Part shown: positions 43,665 through 52,567 of the stretch, piece by piece
Layout of the letters: the number at the start of each line of letters is the position of its first letter
Position numbering within the stretch: position 1 is the first letter of the stretch
Assembly (NCBI GenBank): GCA_021414305.1
Contig: JAIOOS010000017.1
Coordinates: forward strand, 310,001 to 374,000
Reading direction: 5' to 3'
Source of the DNA: Burkholderiales bacterium
GTDB taxonomy: Bacteria > Pseudomonadota > Gammaproteobacteria > Burkholderiales > Burkholderiaceae_C
Length of the DNA: 64,000 nucleotides
Translations under genes and position numbers: made by a program
The notes under the pieces: model-generated
The model's database searches: none
What the model saw: only the letters and a program-made list of their open reading frames with translations
What the model was told of the DNA's origin: nothing

Positions 43665-44111
43665 TCAGTGCAGGATGGACGCCGTTTCGGCGATGTCCTG
43701 CACCTCGCTCGCCGTGCCCGGACTGGCGTGATGCGCCACCAGGCGCCAGCCGCGGGTCGCCTTGACGTAGACGTTGGTGGCGACGACGAAGGCGAAGACC
43801 TCCCCCTCCGGCCCGGCGACGCGGACGCGCTCGAGCACGCTGTGCACGGCGGTCGAGTGGGTGTCGAGGCGGCGCACCTTCTCCGGCCGGGCATCGATCG
43901 TGCCGTTGGCGAACATCGCGTCGAACGAGGCCCGGATGGCGACCGCGCCGACCAGCCGCGGCCCGCCGGGATGGACGCAGCTGATCTCGTCGTCGTCGGA
44001 CCACAGGCTCATCAGCCGATCGACGTCGCCGCGCTGCAGCGATTCGTAGAACTCGACCTCCACGTCGTCGGCGGAACCGGTCGCGGGAGCAGGTGGCTTC
44101 GTTCGGCGCAT
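43665..44111 (-). CDS. SnoaL/NTF2-like small domain protein
   Basis: A 148-residue alpha+beta barrel protein. FYESLQRGDVDRLMSLWSDD, ISCVHPGG and VVATNVYVKATRGWRLVAHH are typical of SnoaL-like ketosteroid-isomerase-fold proteins. The catalytic role is unknown. It is divergent from the ECF sigma gene. Confidence 0.8.
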   Translation of the reverse strand: MRRTKPPAPATGSADDVEVEFYESLQRGDVDRLMSLWSDDDEISCVHPGGPRLVGAVAIRASFDAMFANGTIDARPEKVRRLDTHSTAVHSVLERVRVAGPEGEVFAFVVATNVYVKATRGWRLVAHHASPGTASEVQDIAETASILH

Positions 44112-44186
44112 CGAGTTCTTCGGGTAATCTCCAGCGCTGAATTGTAGGAAGGCCTCGCCGGCCGACCGTTTCCGACTCCAAGACCC

Positions 44187-44819
44187 ATGGTCAAGCCCAC
44201 CGCCGACTGGACCGAGCGCAGCCTCGATCTGTCCCGCCTCCTGGCCCGCGCCGGGGTCGGCGATCGTGCGGCATTTGCCACGCTTTACGAGCGGACCAGC
44301 TCGCATCTGTTCGCGGTGGTTTTGCGTATCAACCGGGATCGCGCGCAGGCCGAAGACATCCTCCAGGAGGTCTACGTCAACGTCTGGCGCGCGGCGCAGA
44401 GCTTCGACGCTGCCCAGAGCCAGCCCCTCACCTGGCTGACCAGCATCGCCCGCAATCGCGCCATCGACAGCCTGCGCCGCGGGCAGACGCAGCCGAGATT
44501 GCAGCCCCAGGGCGCCGCCGCCGGGGGCGCCGACGCCGAGGACGAAGACGTGTACGACGCCGTGGCCGATGCAGCGCCCGGCCCGCTCGATCTCCTGAGC
44601 CGGGCCGCGGATGCACGCGTTCTCGGCGAATGCATGGACAAGCTCAGCGCGCTGCAGCGGCAAAGCGTCGCGCTCGCGTTCTACCAGGGCCTGAGCCACG
44701 CCGAGGTCGCCGACCAGCTGCGCCAGCCGCTCGGCACGGTGAAGTCGTGGGTGCGGCGCGCCCTGCTCACGCTCAAGGGCTGCCTGCAAGGCGCCGTGAT
44801 CCGCGACGAGGCCGGCTGA
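44187..44819 (+). CDS. ECF-family RNA polymerase sigma factor (SigK-like)
   Basis: A 210-residue sigma-70 family protein. Region 2 is seen in LFAVVLRINRDRAQAEDILQ and EVYVNVWRAA, and region 4 in LSALQRQSVALAFYQGLSHA followed by LGTVKSWVRRALLTL. The next gene, one base away, encodes an RskA-type anti-sigma factor, so activity is controlled by that membrane protein. Confidence 0.9.
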   Translation: MVKPTADWTERSLDLSRLLARAGVGDRAAFATLYERTSSHLFAVVLRINRDRAQAEDILQEVYVNVWRAAQSFDAAQSQPLTWLTSIARNRAIDSLRRGQTQPRLQPQGAAAGGADAEDEDVYDAVADAAPGPLDLLSRAADARVLGECMDKLSALQRQSVALAFYQGLSHAEVADQLRQPLGTVKSWVRRALLTLKGCLQGAVIRDEAG

Positions 44820-44820
44820 C

Positions 44821-45513
44821 ATGGACTACGGCCGCCCCGAGCTCGCCGACCGCCTCGCCGCGGAGTACGCCGCCGGCACGCTGCGCGGACCGGCGCGGCG
44901 GCGGTTCGAGAGCCTGTTGCCGGCGCATCCGCTGCTGCGCGAAGCGACCCGGGCCTGGGAGCAGCGGCTGATGCCGCTCACCGCCTCGATCGCACCGGTG
45001 CAGCCTTCGGGCGAAGTCTGGCGCCGTGTCTCCGAGCGGATCGGCGGCGGCCAGGCCAAGGCGCCCGGCGGCACCTGGTCGCGGCTCGCTTTCTGGCGCG
45101 GCCTGAGCGCCTTCGCCAGCGTCGCGGCGATCGGGCTGGCGGCGCTGCTCGCCAATCCCGGCCCGGCCGCGCCGCCGATCGTCGTCGTCCTGGCGCCCAC
45201 AGGCACCGCGCCCGGCAGCACGCCTCCCGCGTCGCTGGTCGCGAGCATCAGCGGCGATGGCTCGACCCTGGTGACGCGGCCGATCGTGCCGGTCTCCATC
45301 CAGGCCGACCGCTCGCTCGAGCTCTGGGCGGTGCCGAAGGAGGGCGCAGCGCGCTCGCTGGGCATCCTTCCCGGCGGCAGCGGCACCGTGGCGCTGCGCG
45401 GCAAGGTGCTGGCCGGGGTCGACACGCTCGCGGTCACGATCGAGCCGCTCGGCGGCTCGCCCACCGGCAAGGCGACCGGCCCGATCGTCTACGCCGGCAA
45501 GTTCTCGCTCTGA
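44821..45513 (+). CDS. Anti-sigma factor, RskA-like
   Basis: A 230-residue membrane protein. The cytoplasmic N-terminal 85 residues include the helices LADRLAAEYAAGTLRGPARR; one membrane helix lies at about 98-112 (FASVAAIGLAALLANPG). The periplasmic part (DRSLELWAVPKEGAARSLGI) is an RskA/anti-sigma-K domain. The ZAS zinc motif H-x3-C-x2-C is absent, as in RskA. It holds the sigma factor of 44187 inactive. Its 3' end overlaps waaF by 25 bp. Confidence 0.85.
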   Translation: MDYGRPELADRLAAEYAAGTLRGPARRRFESLLPAHPLLREATRAWEQRLMPLTASIAPVQPSGEVWRRVSERIGGGQAKAPGGTWSRLAFWRGLSAFASVAAIGLAALLANPGPAAPPIVVVLAPTGTAPGSTPPASLVASISGDGSTLVTRPIVPVSIQADRSLELWAVPKEGAARSLGILPGGSGTVALRGKVLAGVDTLAVTIEPLGGSPTGKATGPIVYAGKFSL

Positions 45514-46514
45514 GCCGCCACGGCGTCGCGCAGCGACGCCAGCACGCGCTCCGGCGCGACCTCGGTCAGGCAACGGTAGTGGCCGAAGCGGCAGGTCCGC
45601 TCGAAGCACGGCATGCAGTCGAGCCCGAGCTCGTCTTTCAGCCAGAGCACGCGCGCGTTCGGATTGAGCGGCGGCGTGTGCAGCGGGCTGGTCGAGCCGA
45701 ACACCGCCACCTGGGGCACGCCGAAGCCGGCCGCCACGTGCATCAGGCCCGAGTCGTTGCTGGCGAGGCCGCGCGCGGCGGCGATCAGCGCCATCGCCTC
45801 GAGCAGCGAGGTCTTGCCGGCGATCACCCGGCATGCGCCCGGAGCGGCGGCGGCGATCGCTTCGCAGAGACTGGCTTCGCCCGGCGAGCCGAGCAGGGCG
45901 ACGACAGCGCCGTCGGCCGCGTGCAGCGCGCGCGCCAGCGCAGCGTAGTGCGCCACCGGCCAGCGCTTGGCGGGGCCGTACTCGGCGCCGGGCGCAAAAG
46001 CCCAGAACGCGCCGCGGCCGAGGCCGGCCTTGGCGAGCGCGGCCTGCAGCACCGCGTCGTCGAGCTGCAGACGGGGCCGGGCGCCAGGGTCGAAGTCGCG
46101 GCCGGCGAGCGCCCCGTAGAACGCGACCATCGGCGGCCGCTCCTCGGCCGGACTGGCCAGGCGCCGGTTGAGCAGCAGCCAGCGACCTTCGCCGTGATAG
46201 CCGGTGCGCACGGGCACGCCGGCAAGCCAGGGCAGGAGCGCCGACTTGATCGAGTTCGGCAGCACGTAGGCCGCATCGAAGCGGCCGCGCAGGCTCGCCG
46301 CCACCCGGCGTCGCGCCGCCCAGTCGAGCCGGCCGTGCGCGAACGGCAGCTCGATGACGTCGGCGACCTGCGGCATCGCCCGGAACGCCGGCGCCACCCA
46401 CGGCAGCGCGGCGACGCTGAGCGCTTCGCCGCGCCGGGCGAGCGCAGCGAGCAGCGGCTCGGCCATCACCGCGTCGCCGATCCACTGCGGCGCGATGACG
46501 AGGGAGCGCGTCAT
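45489..46514 (-). CDS. waaF: Lipopolysaccharide heptosyltransferase II
   Basis: A 341-residue GT9 glycosyltransferase. It starts LVIAPQWIGDAVMAEPLLAA, has FAPGAEYGPAKRWPVAHYAA and the sugar-nucleotide site SNDSGLMHVAAGFGVPQVAV followed by FGSTSPLHTPP. It adds the second heptose to the lipopolysaccharide inner core at the inner face of the cytoplasmic membrane. It follows the zinc-finger gene by ten bases. Confidence 0.92.
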   Translation of the reverse strand: MTRSLVIAPQWIGDAVMAEPLLAALARRGEALSVAALPWVAPAFRAMPQVADVIELPFAHGRLDWAARRRVAASLRGRFDAAYVLPNSIKSALLPWLAGVPVRTGYHGEGRWLLLNRRLASPAEERPPMVAFYGALAGRDFDPGARPRLQLDDAVLQAALAKAGLGRGAFWAFAPGAEYGPAKRWPVAHYAALARALHAADGAVVALLGSPGEASLCEAIAAAAPGACRVIAGKTSLLEAMALIAAARGLASNDSGLMHVAAGFGVPQVAVFGSTSPLHTPPLNPNARVLWLKDELGLDCMPCFERTCRFGHYRCLTEVAPERVLASLRDAVAAQSENLPA

Positions 46515-46524
46515 CCGACCGCGC

Positions 46525-46749
46525 TCAGTGCGACGAGTGGACCTTTTCGCCCGCCTTCAGCCTGTATTCGGTGCCGCAGTACGGACACTTGCCCCAGCCC
46601 GCCGTCGCCACGTCGATGAAGACGCGCGGGTGATTGCTCCAGAGCGGCATCTTCGGATTCGGGCAGAACACTACGCCCGGGCCCTGCAGGTCGGCCGCCG
46701 CCAGCTCGACCACCGCGCTCTTCTTCGGATCTGCGCTTGTCATCGCCAT
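46525..46749 (-). CDS. Zinc-finger domain protein (CHCC type)
   Basis: A 74-residue protein. FCPNPKMPLW, HPRVFID and GKCPYCGTEYRL give the C-x-H-x-C-C metal site typical of the small zinc-finger proteins like the mitochondrial NDUFS6 family. ATG overlaps the ilvE stop by one base; an alternative start is 46743. The conserved place between ilvE and waaF is common in Burkholderiales. Confidence 0.85.
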   Translation of the reverse strand: MAMTSADPKKSAVVELAAADLQGPGVVFCPNPKMPLWSNHPRVFIDVATAGWGKCPYCGTEYRLKAGEKVHSSH

Positions 46750-47672
46750 CACACCTTGGTCAGCCATTCGGCGTATTTCGGATTGCGGCCGTTGACGATG
46801 TCGAAGAACGCGCTCTGGATCTTCTCCGTGATCGGCCCGCGGCTGCCTTTGCCGAGCTCGATCCGGTCGAGCTCGCGGATCGGCGTCACCTCGGCGGCGG
46901 TGCCGGTGAAGAACGCCTCGTCGCAGATGTAGACCTCGTCGCGCGTGATCCGCTTTTCCACCAGCTTCAGGCCGAGGTCGCCGCAGATCGCGAGGATGGT
47001 GTTCCGGGTGATGCCGTCGAGCGCGCCGGCCGAGAGGTCAGGGGTGTAGACCACGCCCTTCTTCACCATGAACAGGTTCTCGCCCGCGCCTTCGCTGACG
47101 AAGCCGCTGGCGTCGAGCAGCAGCGCCTCGTCGTAGCCGTCGTCGAGCGCCTCCATGTTGGCGAGGATCGAGTTGGTGTAGTTCGACACCGCCTTGGCCT
47201 GCGTCATCGTGATGTTGACGTGGTGCCGGGTGTAGCTCGAGGTCTTGACACGGATGCCGCGGCGCATGCCCTCCTCGCCGAGGTAGGCGCCCCACGGCCA
47301 GGCGGCGACCATCAGGTGCACGGTGTTGCCCTTGGGCGAAACGCCCAGCTTCTCGGAACCGATCCAGGTCAGCGGCCGGAGGTAGCAGGACTCGAGCTTG
47401 TTCTCGCGCACCACGGTGCGCTGCGCCTCGAACACTTCCTCGAACGAGAACGGGATCTTCATGCGCAGGATCTTGGCGCTGTTGAAGAGCCGCTGGGTGT
47501 GCTCCTGCAGACGGAAGATCGCGGTGCCGTTCACCGTGTTGTAGGCGCGCACGCCCTCGAACGCGCCGCAGCCATAGTGCAGGGTGTGCGTGAGGACGTG
47601 GATCTTGGCGTCGCGCCAGTCGACCAGCGCGCCATCCATCCAGATCTTTCCGTCGCGATCGGCCATCGACAT
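46749..47672 (-). CDS. ilvE: Branched-chain amino acid aminotransferase
   Basis: A 307-residue class IV PLP enzyme. GAFEGVRAY, FRLQEHTQRL, the PLP lysine in MTQAKAVSNYTNSILANMEA and FVSEGAGENLF, then DGITRNTIL and FFTGTAAEVTPI are the full class-IV signature. It makes valine, leucine and isoleucine. The ATG at 47672 has GGAG six bases upstream; a TTG-start version at 47684 would contain this site. Confidence 0.93.
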   Translation of the reverse strand: MSMADRDGKIWMDGALVDWRDAKIHVLTHTLHYGCGAFEGVRAYNTVNGTAIFRLQEHTQRLFNSAKILRMKIPFSFEEVFEAQRTVVRENKLESCYLRPLTWIGSEKLGVSPKGNTVHLMVAAWPWGAYLGEEGMRRGIRVKTSSYTRHHVNITMTQAKAVSNYTNSILANMEALDDGYDEALLLDASGFVSEGAGENLFMVKKGVVYTPDLSAGALDGITRNTILAICGDLGLKLVEKRITRDEVYICDEAFFTGTAAEVTPIRELDRIELGKGSRGPITEKIQSAFFDIVNGRNPKYAEWLTKV

Positions 47673-47723
47673 GGCGCTCTCCAAGGTCGTCTTCGGGGCG
47701 CTGATTCTAGGTGGCGGTCCGGA

Positions 47724-48098
47724 TCACTCCTGCCGCTCGATCTGCCAGCGCTTCAGCCGGCCGCGCTCGAAATGCAGGCGAACGCTGCTGCCGCCCGGGT
47801 CGCTCCAGACCCAGTCGTCGTCGCTGCCTTCGACCTTGCGGCCCAGGCTCTTGGTGCGGGTCACGATCTGCAGCATCGTCAGGCCGGTCTGCAACTTCGC
47901 GTGGAACATGACCGCGCTCTCGATCTCGCCGAGCGGCGAGTCGGCGGCGTTCTTCATGACCCGGACGGCGCGGTTGAACTGCAGCAGCAGCCAGAAGACG
48001 ATCGCGCTCGCGGCCATGGCCAGGCCGGGCCAGCCGTAGGCCTCGAAGGAGGCCACGGCGAGCAGCGCCGCGAGGGCCCAGCCGAGCATCGGATTCAC
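47724..48098 (-). CDS. Small membrane protein, 124 aa
   Basis: GTG start at 48098 with GAAGG upstream. Two hydrophobic helices (MLGWALAALLAVASFEAYGW and LAMAASAIVFWLLLQFN) precede a cytoplasmic basic part with RVMKNAADSPLGEIESAVMF. No function is recognised; it follows radA by 16 bp, a conserved neighbour in betaproteobacteria. Confidence 0.7.
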   Translation of the reverse strand: MNPMLGWALAALLAVASFEAYGWPGLAMAASAIVFWLLLQFNRAVRVMKNAADSPLGEIESAVMFHAKLQTGLTMLQIVTRTKSLGRKVEGSDDDWVWSDPGGSSVRLHFERGRLKRWQIERQE

Positions 48099-48114
48099 GT
48101 CGGCGGACCTTCGT

Positions 48115-49494
48115 TCAGAACGAGCGGACGCGCTCGATCGCTTCCTCGATGCGCTCGACGGCGTGGATCGTCAGGCCCTCGAAGCCCTTGGCCGCCGCGC
48201 CCCTGGGGGCGTTGGCCTTGGGCACGATCGCCACCGAGAAGCCGAGCTTGGCGGCTTCGCGCAGCCGCTCCTGGCCGCGCGGCGCCGGCCGGATCTCGCC
48301 GGCGAGGCCGACCTCGCCGAAGGCGAGAAAGCCGCGCGGCAAGGGCTTGCCGCGCAGGCTCGACTGGATCGCCAGCATCACCGCCAGGTCGGCGGCAGGC
48401 TCGCTGATGCGCACCCCGCCGACGGCGTTGACGAACACGTCCTGGTCGAGGGCGGCGATGCCGGCGTGGCGGTGCAGCACCGCCAGCATCATCGCCAGCC
48501 GGTCGCGGTCGAGGCCGACGGAAAGGCGGCGCGGGCTGGGGCCGCCGGAGTCGACAAGCGCCTGCACCTCCACCAGCAAGGGCCGCGTGCCCTCGAGCGT
48601 GACCAGCACGCACGAGCCGGCGACCGGATCGCCATGGGTCGAGAGAAAGATCGCGCTCGGGTTGGCGACGCCCTTCAGCCCCTTCTCGGTCATCGCGAAG
48701 ACGCCGATCTCGTTGACCGCGCCGAACCGGTTCTTGATCGCACGCACCAGGCGGAAGGCCGAATGGGTGTCGCCCTCGAAATAGAGGACGGTGTCGACGA
48801 TGTGCTCCATCACGCGCGGCCCGGCCAGGGCGCCGTCCTTGGTGACGTGGCCGACCAGGATGATCGTCGTGCCGCTCGCCTTGGCCAGCCGCGTGAGCTG
48901 GGCCGCGCACTCGCGCACCTGCGCCACCGAGCCGGGCGCAGAGGTCAGCGCCTCGCTGTACACGGTCTGGATCGAATCGACGACGCAGACCGCGGGCTGC
49001 TCGGCCGCTATCGTCGCCATGATCTTCTCGAGCTGGATCTCGGCCATCACCCGCACTGCGCTGCCGCCCAGGCCGAGGCGGCGCGAGCGCAGCGCCACCT
49101 GGGCGCCGCTCTCCTCGCCGGTGACGTAGAGCACCTTGGCCACGCGCGACAGCGAATCGAGCGCCTGCAGCAGCAGCGTCGACTTGCCGATGCCCGGATC
49201 GCCGCCGATCAGCACCACGCCGCCGGCAACGAGGCCGCCGCCGAGGGCGCGGTCGAGCTCGTCGATGCCGGTCGGCTGACGCTCGGCGTCGGCCGCCTCG
49301 ATTTCCGACAAGGTGGCGACCGACTCGGCCGGCGTCAGCCCGCGCGAAGGGGTCGCGAAGCGGTTCTTCGCCGCGCCTTCGGCGACCGATTCGACCAGCG
49401 TGTTCCAGGCGCCGCAGCTCGGGCACTTGCCCTGCCACTTCGGGCTCGTGCCGCCGCACTCGGTGCATGCGTAGATCGACTTCTCCTTGGCCAT
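48115..49494 (-). CDS. radA: DNA repair protein RadA/Sms
   Basis: A 459-residue protein. N-terminal C4 zinc finger (CTECGGTSPKWQGKCPSCGA), RecA-like ATPase with Walker A GGDPGIGKST, the RadA-specific KNRFG motif in AIKNRFGAVNEIG, and a C-terminal Lon-like domain (SVGLDRDRLAMMLAVLHRHA). It promotes branch migration and processing of recombination intermediates. Start at 49494 precedes the zinc finger directly. Confidence 0.95.
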   Translation of the reverse strand: MAKEKSIYACTECGGTSPKWQGKCPSCGAWNTLVESVAEGAAKNRFATPSRGLTPAESVATLSEIEAADAERQPTGIDELDRALGGGLVAGGVVLIGGDPGIGKSTLLLQALDSLSRVAKVLYVTGEESGAQVALRSRRLGLGGSAVRVMAEIQLEKIMATIAAEQPAVCVVDSIQTVYSEALTSAPGSVAQVRECAAQLTRLAKASGTTIILVGHVTKDGALAGPRVMEHIVDTVLYFEGDTHSAFRLVRAIKNRFGAVNEIGVFAMTEKGLKGVANPSAIFLSTHGDPVAGSCVLVTLEGTRPLLVEVQALVDSGGPSPRRLSVGLDRDRLAMMLAVLHRHAGIAALDQDVFVNAVGGVRISEPAADLAVMLAIQSSLRGKPLPRGFLAFGEVGLAGEIRPAPRGQERLREAAKLGFSVAIVPKANAPRGAAAKGFEGLTIHAVERIEEAIERVRSF

Positions 49495-49623
49495 GGCGGC
49501 ATTGTCGGCGGCGCGCGGAATGCCGCGAATGCGGGGGTGCGCGAATGGCGGCAAAGGAATAGTGTTTGTTCCCCGCTGCTTCATACACCGGAGCCGCAGG
49601 GTCGGAACAAAAAAGGAGACCAC

Positions 49624-50325
49624 ATGTTGAAGAAGTTGACCCTGGCCGTTTCCCTGCTTGCCGCGGCAATGTCCAGCGCATACGCCGTCACGGTGGTCGG
49701 CGGCGCGACCCTGAGCGATACGGCGACCGTGCACACCACGACGATCACGCCCACCGCCTACCTCACCTTCCTGTCCGGCAGCAACGGCACCACCGGCACC
49801 GCCGACGGCACCAACTACACGATCGGCGGCCTGTCACCCGGCGTCGCGATGGGCACCGCCGACCACATCTGGGCGCAGTACGACCCGGCCATCTTCATGA
49901 CCAGCGGCACGCTCGCCCTGAGCTCGCTGATCGCCATTCCCGCCATCGACCACGGCTGGACCCCGGGCAACACCGGCGAGTCCTGGGAGCCCTTCGAATT
50001 CAAGATCTGGGGCTGCACCGCCGCCGACCTGGCGACCTGCACCGAAGGCCACATCACCGACGTCTACACGCTCGGCGTCGACAACACCGGCGCTGGCAAG
50101 AACGCCGACGACTGGACCACCGTCTGGGCCTTCGACGCGGCCTACACGATCTTCGCCATCACCTCGGGCGACCGGCTGATCGGCGGCCCGTTCTCGGCGG
50201 GCGAGGGCGAGATCGACGCCCTCGGAATCCCCGGTGCGGTGCCCGAGCCTTCGGAGCTGGCGCTGATGCTCGCCGGCCTCGGCGCAGTGGGCTACATGTC
50301 GCGGCGCAAGCGCAAGGCCGCCTGA
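49624..50325 (+). CDS. PEP-CTERM (exosortase-sorted) exported protein
   Basis: A 233-residue protein with a Sec signal (MLKKLTLAVSLLAAAMSSAYA), a beta-rich Thr/Gly/Asp-rich mature part, and a C-terminal sorting tail VPEPSELALMLAGLGAVGYM followed by a basic cluster. AAGGAGA stands before the ATG. Such proteins are sorted by exosortase (EpsH/XrtA) and are tied to exopolysaccharide; no exosortase is in the window. Confidence 0.9.
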   Translation: MLKKLTLAVSLLAAAMSSAYAVTVVGGATLSDTATVHTTTITPTAYLTFLSGSNGTTGTADGTNYTIGGLSPGVAMGTADHIWAQYDPAIFMTSGTLALSSLIAIPAIDHGWTPGNTGESWEPFEFKIWGCTAADLATCTEGHITDVYTLGVDNTGAGKNADDWTTVWAFDAAYTIFAITSGDRLIGGPFSAGEGEIDALGIPGAVPEPSELALMLAGLGAVGYMSRRKRKAA

Positions 50326-50329
50326 GACC

Positions 50330-50353
50330 GCGAGGCTCCGAGCGGGGCCTCGC
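50330..50353. terminator. Hairpin between convergent genes, possible terminator
   Basis: GCGAGGC (50330-50336) pairs with GCCTCGC (50347-50353), and CC/GG inside extends it. There is no T-run, so intrinsic termination is uncertain. Confidence 0.4.
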
Positions 50354-50364
50354 CCCCGCGCCGC

Positions 50365-51918
50365 TCAGGCGGCGCTGAAGTTGCCGTGAAAGCCGAGCGG
50401 TAGCCAGTACGGCAGGGCCGCCTGCGCCACCGGTCCGGCGCTCACCCGGCTCGCCTCGAGCACGTTGACCCGCGTGACCCTCCGCTTCCAGTCGTAGGTC
50501 GTGCCGACCAGCCAGGCGTCGAGCTCGCCGCTCGCGCGCGGCTTGGGCACCAGGATGTGCTCCTCGACGACGGTGTTCTCGCCGTAGTCGTAGCGGTCGA
50601 CCCGGCCCGTCTGCAGGTCGCGCATCTGCACGCCGTGGAACAGGCCGCCGCGCCGCGCCGCCGAGTCCTTCCACGCGACCACGCTGGCGAGGAATCGGGC
50701 GGGGCTGCCGATGCGCCGCGGATGGGTGCGCGGGAACTCGATCGTGCCCGGCAGGGCCTCGACGCGGGCCCGGCCGGTCGCCATGTCGAGCACCGCCGAC
50801 TGCAGGGCCGGGCCCTCGTGCGGCACGGTCCGGCCGGCGACGAAGCCGACGGCGCCGTGGATCAGGAACTCGTCGTCGCGTGCGCCGACGAAGCTGAGCG
50901 CGACCGAACCGTCGCGCCGCTCGTAGGCGTTGCCGACATGAAAGACGAACTGCGCCGGTAGCTCGAACAGCTTGCGCTCGCGGATGTCGTCCTTCCTCAT
51001 CACCAGGATGCGCAGGGGCTCGCTGCGCTGGTAGTCGAACGCCTGCTCGGGCGTCGCGCCGCGCGCGATCGCCGCGTAGTCCATCTTCACCGGCGGCAGC
51101 GGCAGGACGATGTAGCGCTCGGTCACCGCCACGTCGTGGACCATGCCGTCCGGGTAGGGCGACTCGCCGACCTGCACGCTCGCCAGCTTGCCTGCAGGGT
51201 CGACGTGCCAGACGACGATCCTGGCGCCGAAGGTGCCGATGTTCCACAGGTGGCGGGTGGCGTCGACCTTGGGATGGGCGGAGAAGGGGATTTGCTCGTA
51301 GCCCTCCTTCCAGGTCACCGGGCCTTGGGTCGAGAGGTCCTTCGGATCGAGCGCGTAGGCCGAACCGCCTTCCCACATCGCCAGCAGCCGGCCGGCGTGC
51401 TCGAGCGCGTTGGTGTTGGCGGTGTTGAAGGAGTCGGGACCCTGGGTCGGCGCATCGCTCGCGATCGGCGTGCCGAAGGTCGGGTAGAGAAAGCGGCCGG
51501 CCGCGCGCTCGTCGGCGAGCTTGGCGGTGCGCACCATCCTGCCGACGTGCGAGACGCCGCGACCGCTGAAGGTGAACTGCTGCACCATGCCGTCGCCGTC
51601 GAACCAGTGGCGGTAGCGCTGCCCGTTGCGCTCGAAGAGGGCCGGGCCGTTGCGATAGAAGCGGCCGCGCAGCTCGGCCGGCCAGCGGCCGGTGATCGCG
51701 AGCGCGTCGCAGCGCAGGTCGGTGCGCGCCGGGTCGCGGTCGTCCACCCCCTTGAACGGCGCGAGCCAGGGTGCGTCGGCGACGGCGGCGTCGAAGGCCG
51801 CGCCATCGCCGGCGGGCGCCGGAACGGCGGCGGCGGCGAGGCCGGGCAGGGCGCTCGCGGCGCCGGCGGCGGCGAGGGCACGAAGGACGTCGCGGCGTTG
51901 ATGGTCGAAGGTGTTCAT
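50365..51918 (-). CDS. Carotenoid oxygenase family protein, Tat-exported
   Basis: A 517-residue protein. The N-terminus has a twin-arginine signal (HQRRDVLRALAAAGAASALP). The RPE65-like propeller has RFYRNGPALFERNGQRYRHW, FDGDGMVQ, FSAHPKVD (one iron His), VWHVDPAG, FVFHVGNAYE (His) and a last His near GFHGNF. It would oxidatively cleave an apocarotenoid, stilbene or lignin-type compound outside the cytoplasm. Export is not typical for cytosolic apocarotenoid oxygenases. Confidence 0.88.
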   Translation of the reverse strand: MNTFDHQRRDVLRALAAAGAASALPGLAAAAVPAPAGDGAAFDAAVADAPWLAPFKGVDDRDPARTDLRCDALAITGRWPAELRGRFYRNGPALFERNGQRYRHWFDGDGMVQQFTFSGRGVSHVGRMVRTAKLADERAAGRFLYPTFGTPIASDAPTQGPDSFNTANTNALEHAGRLLAMWEGGSAYALDPKDLSTQGPVTWKEGYEQIPFSAHPKVDATRHLWNIGTFGARIVVWHVDPAGKLASVQVGESPYPDGMVHDVAVTERYIVLPLPPVKMDYAAIARGATPEQAFDYQRSEPLRILVMRKDDIRERKLFELPAQFVFHVGNAYERRDGSVALSFVGARDDEFLIHGAVGFVAGRTVPHEGPALQSAVLDMATGRARVEALPGTIEFPRTHPRRIGSPARFLASVVAWKDSAARRGGLFHGVQMRDLQTGRVDRYDYGENTVVEEHILVPKPRASGELDAWLVGTTYDWKRRVTRVNVLEASRVSAGPVAQAALPYWLPLGFHGNFSAA

Positions 51919-51941
51919 GGTCCGGGCTCCTCGCAGAGGGG

Positions 51942-52430
51942 TTACTTGGACAGGAGGACGACGATCGTGCTGCCGTCGAGCGGCACCGCCGTCGTCTCCC
52001 AGGTCGGCGCGGTCATCGCCACCGGCTTGCCGGAAGCGCCCCAGGGCTCGCTCGGGATGCCGAAGGCGTTGGCGTCGAGCTTGCCGTTGCCGTTCAGGTC
52101 CTGGTAGAGCGTCAGCGCGACCCGGCTGCTGCCGGCCAGGCCGCAGAGGGGAAAAGAAAAAGTCGGTGCCGGGCCGGTGCGCATCTGCGTAGCCACCAGC
52201 GGCGACTTGCCGGCGAAGGCGGCCGCGTCGCCGTAGGCGGCGACCATCAGCATGCCCTGCTCGGGGCGGATGTTCTGCACCTCGACGTTGGCACAGCCTG
52301 CGGCCATGCCCTGGGCGCGCGCCGGATGGGCGACCATGACGAGGGCGGAGAGAACGGCGCCGAAGGCGATCGCGGCGACGGAGGAGAGGCGTTGTGTCAT
52401 GGCGGCTCGCTGCGGGATGGAAGTGGACAT
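51942..52430 (-). CDS. DUF2141 exported protein
   Basis: A 162-residue protein with a signal peptide (LSSVAAIAFGAVLSALVMVA) ending near ARAQG. NVEVQNIRPEQGMLMVAAYG and the calcium-like YQDLNGNGKLDANAFGIPSE followed by PWGAS are the DUF2141 hallmark. Start could also be 52400. It lies 23 bp upstream of the carotenoid oxygenase gene on the same strand and is probably co-transcribed with it. Confidence 0.82.
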   Translation of the reverse strand: MSTSIPQRAAMTQRLSSVAAIAFGAVLSALVMVAHPARAQGMAAGCANVEVQNIRPEQGMLMVAAYGDAAAFAGKSPLVATQMRTGPAPTFSFPLCGLAGSSRVALTLYQDLNGNGKLDANAFGIPSEPWGASGKPVAMTAPTWETTAVPLDGSTIVVLLSK

Positions 52431-52567
52431 GGCGCGACTCTAGGAATCGACGCAGCCCCGCGCGACGCCCTTGCGACGAACCCCGGTCGCGCCGGCGCGA
52501 GTTGCAGGCCGGCGGCGCGAACTGCAGCCGCCGCGGGCGCGGGTCGGCGCGGCCCGCGCCGCGCCGC

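Noticed and set aside
41736-44147. 803-residue open frame on the plus strand and a 1007-residue one on the minus strand (41158-44181)
   Set aside because: Both run across several well-supported genes in wrong frames and have composition typical of shadows.
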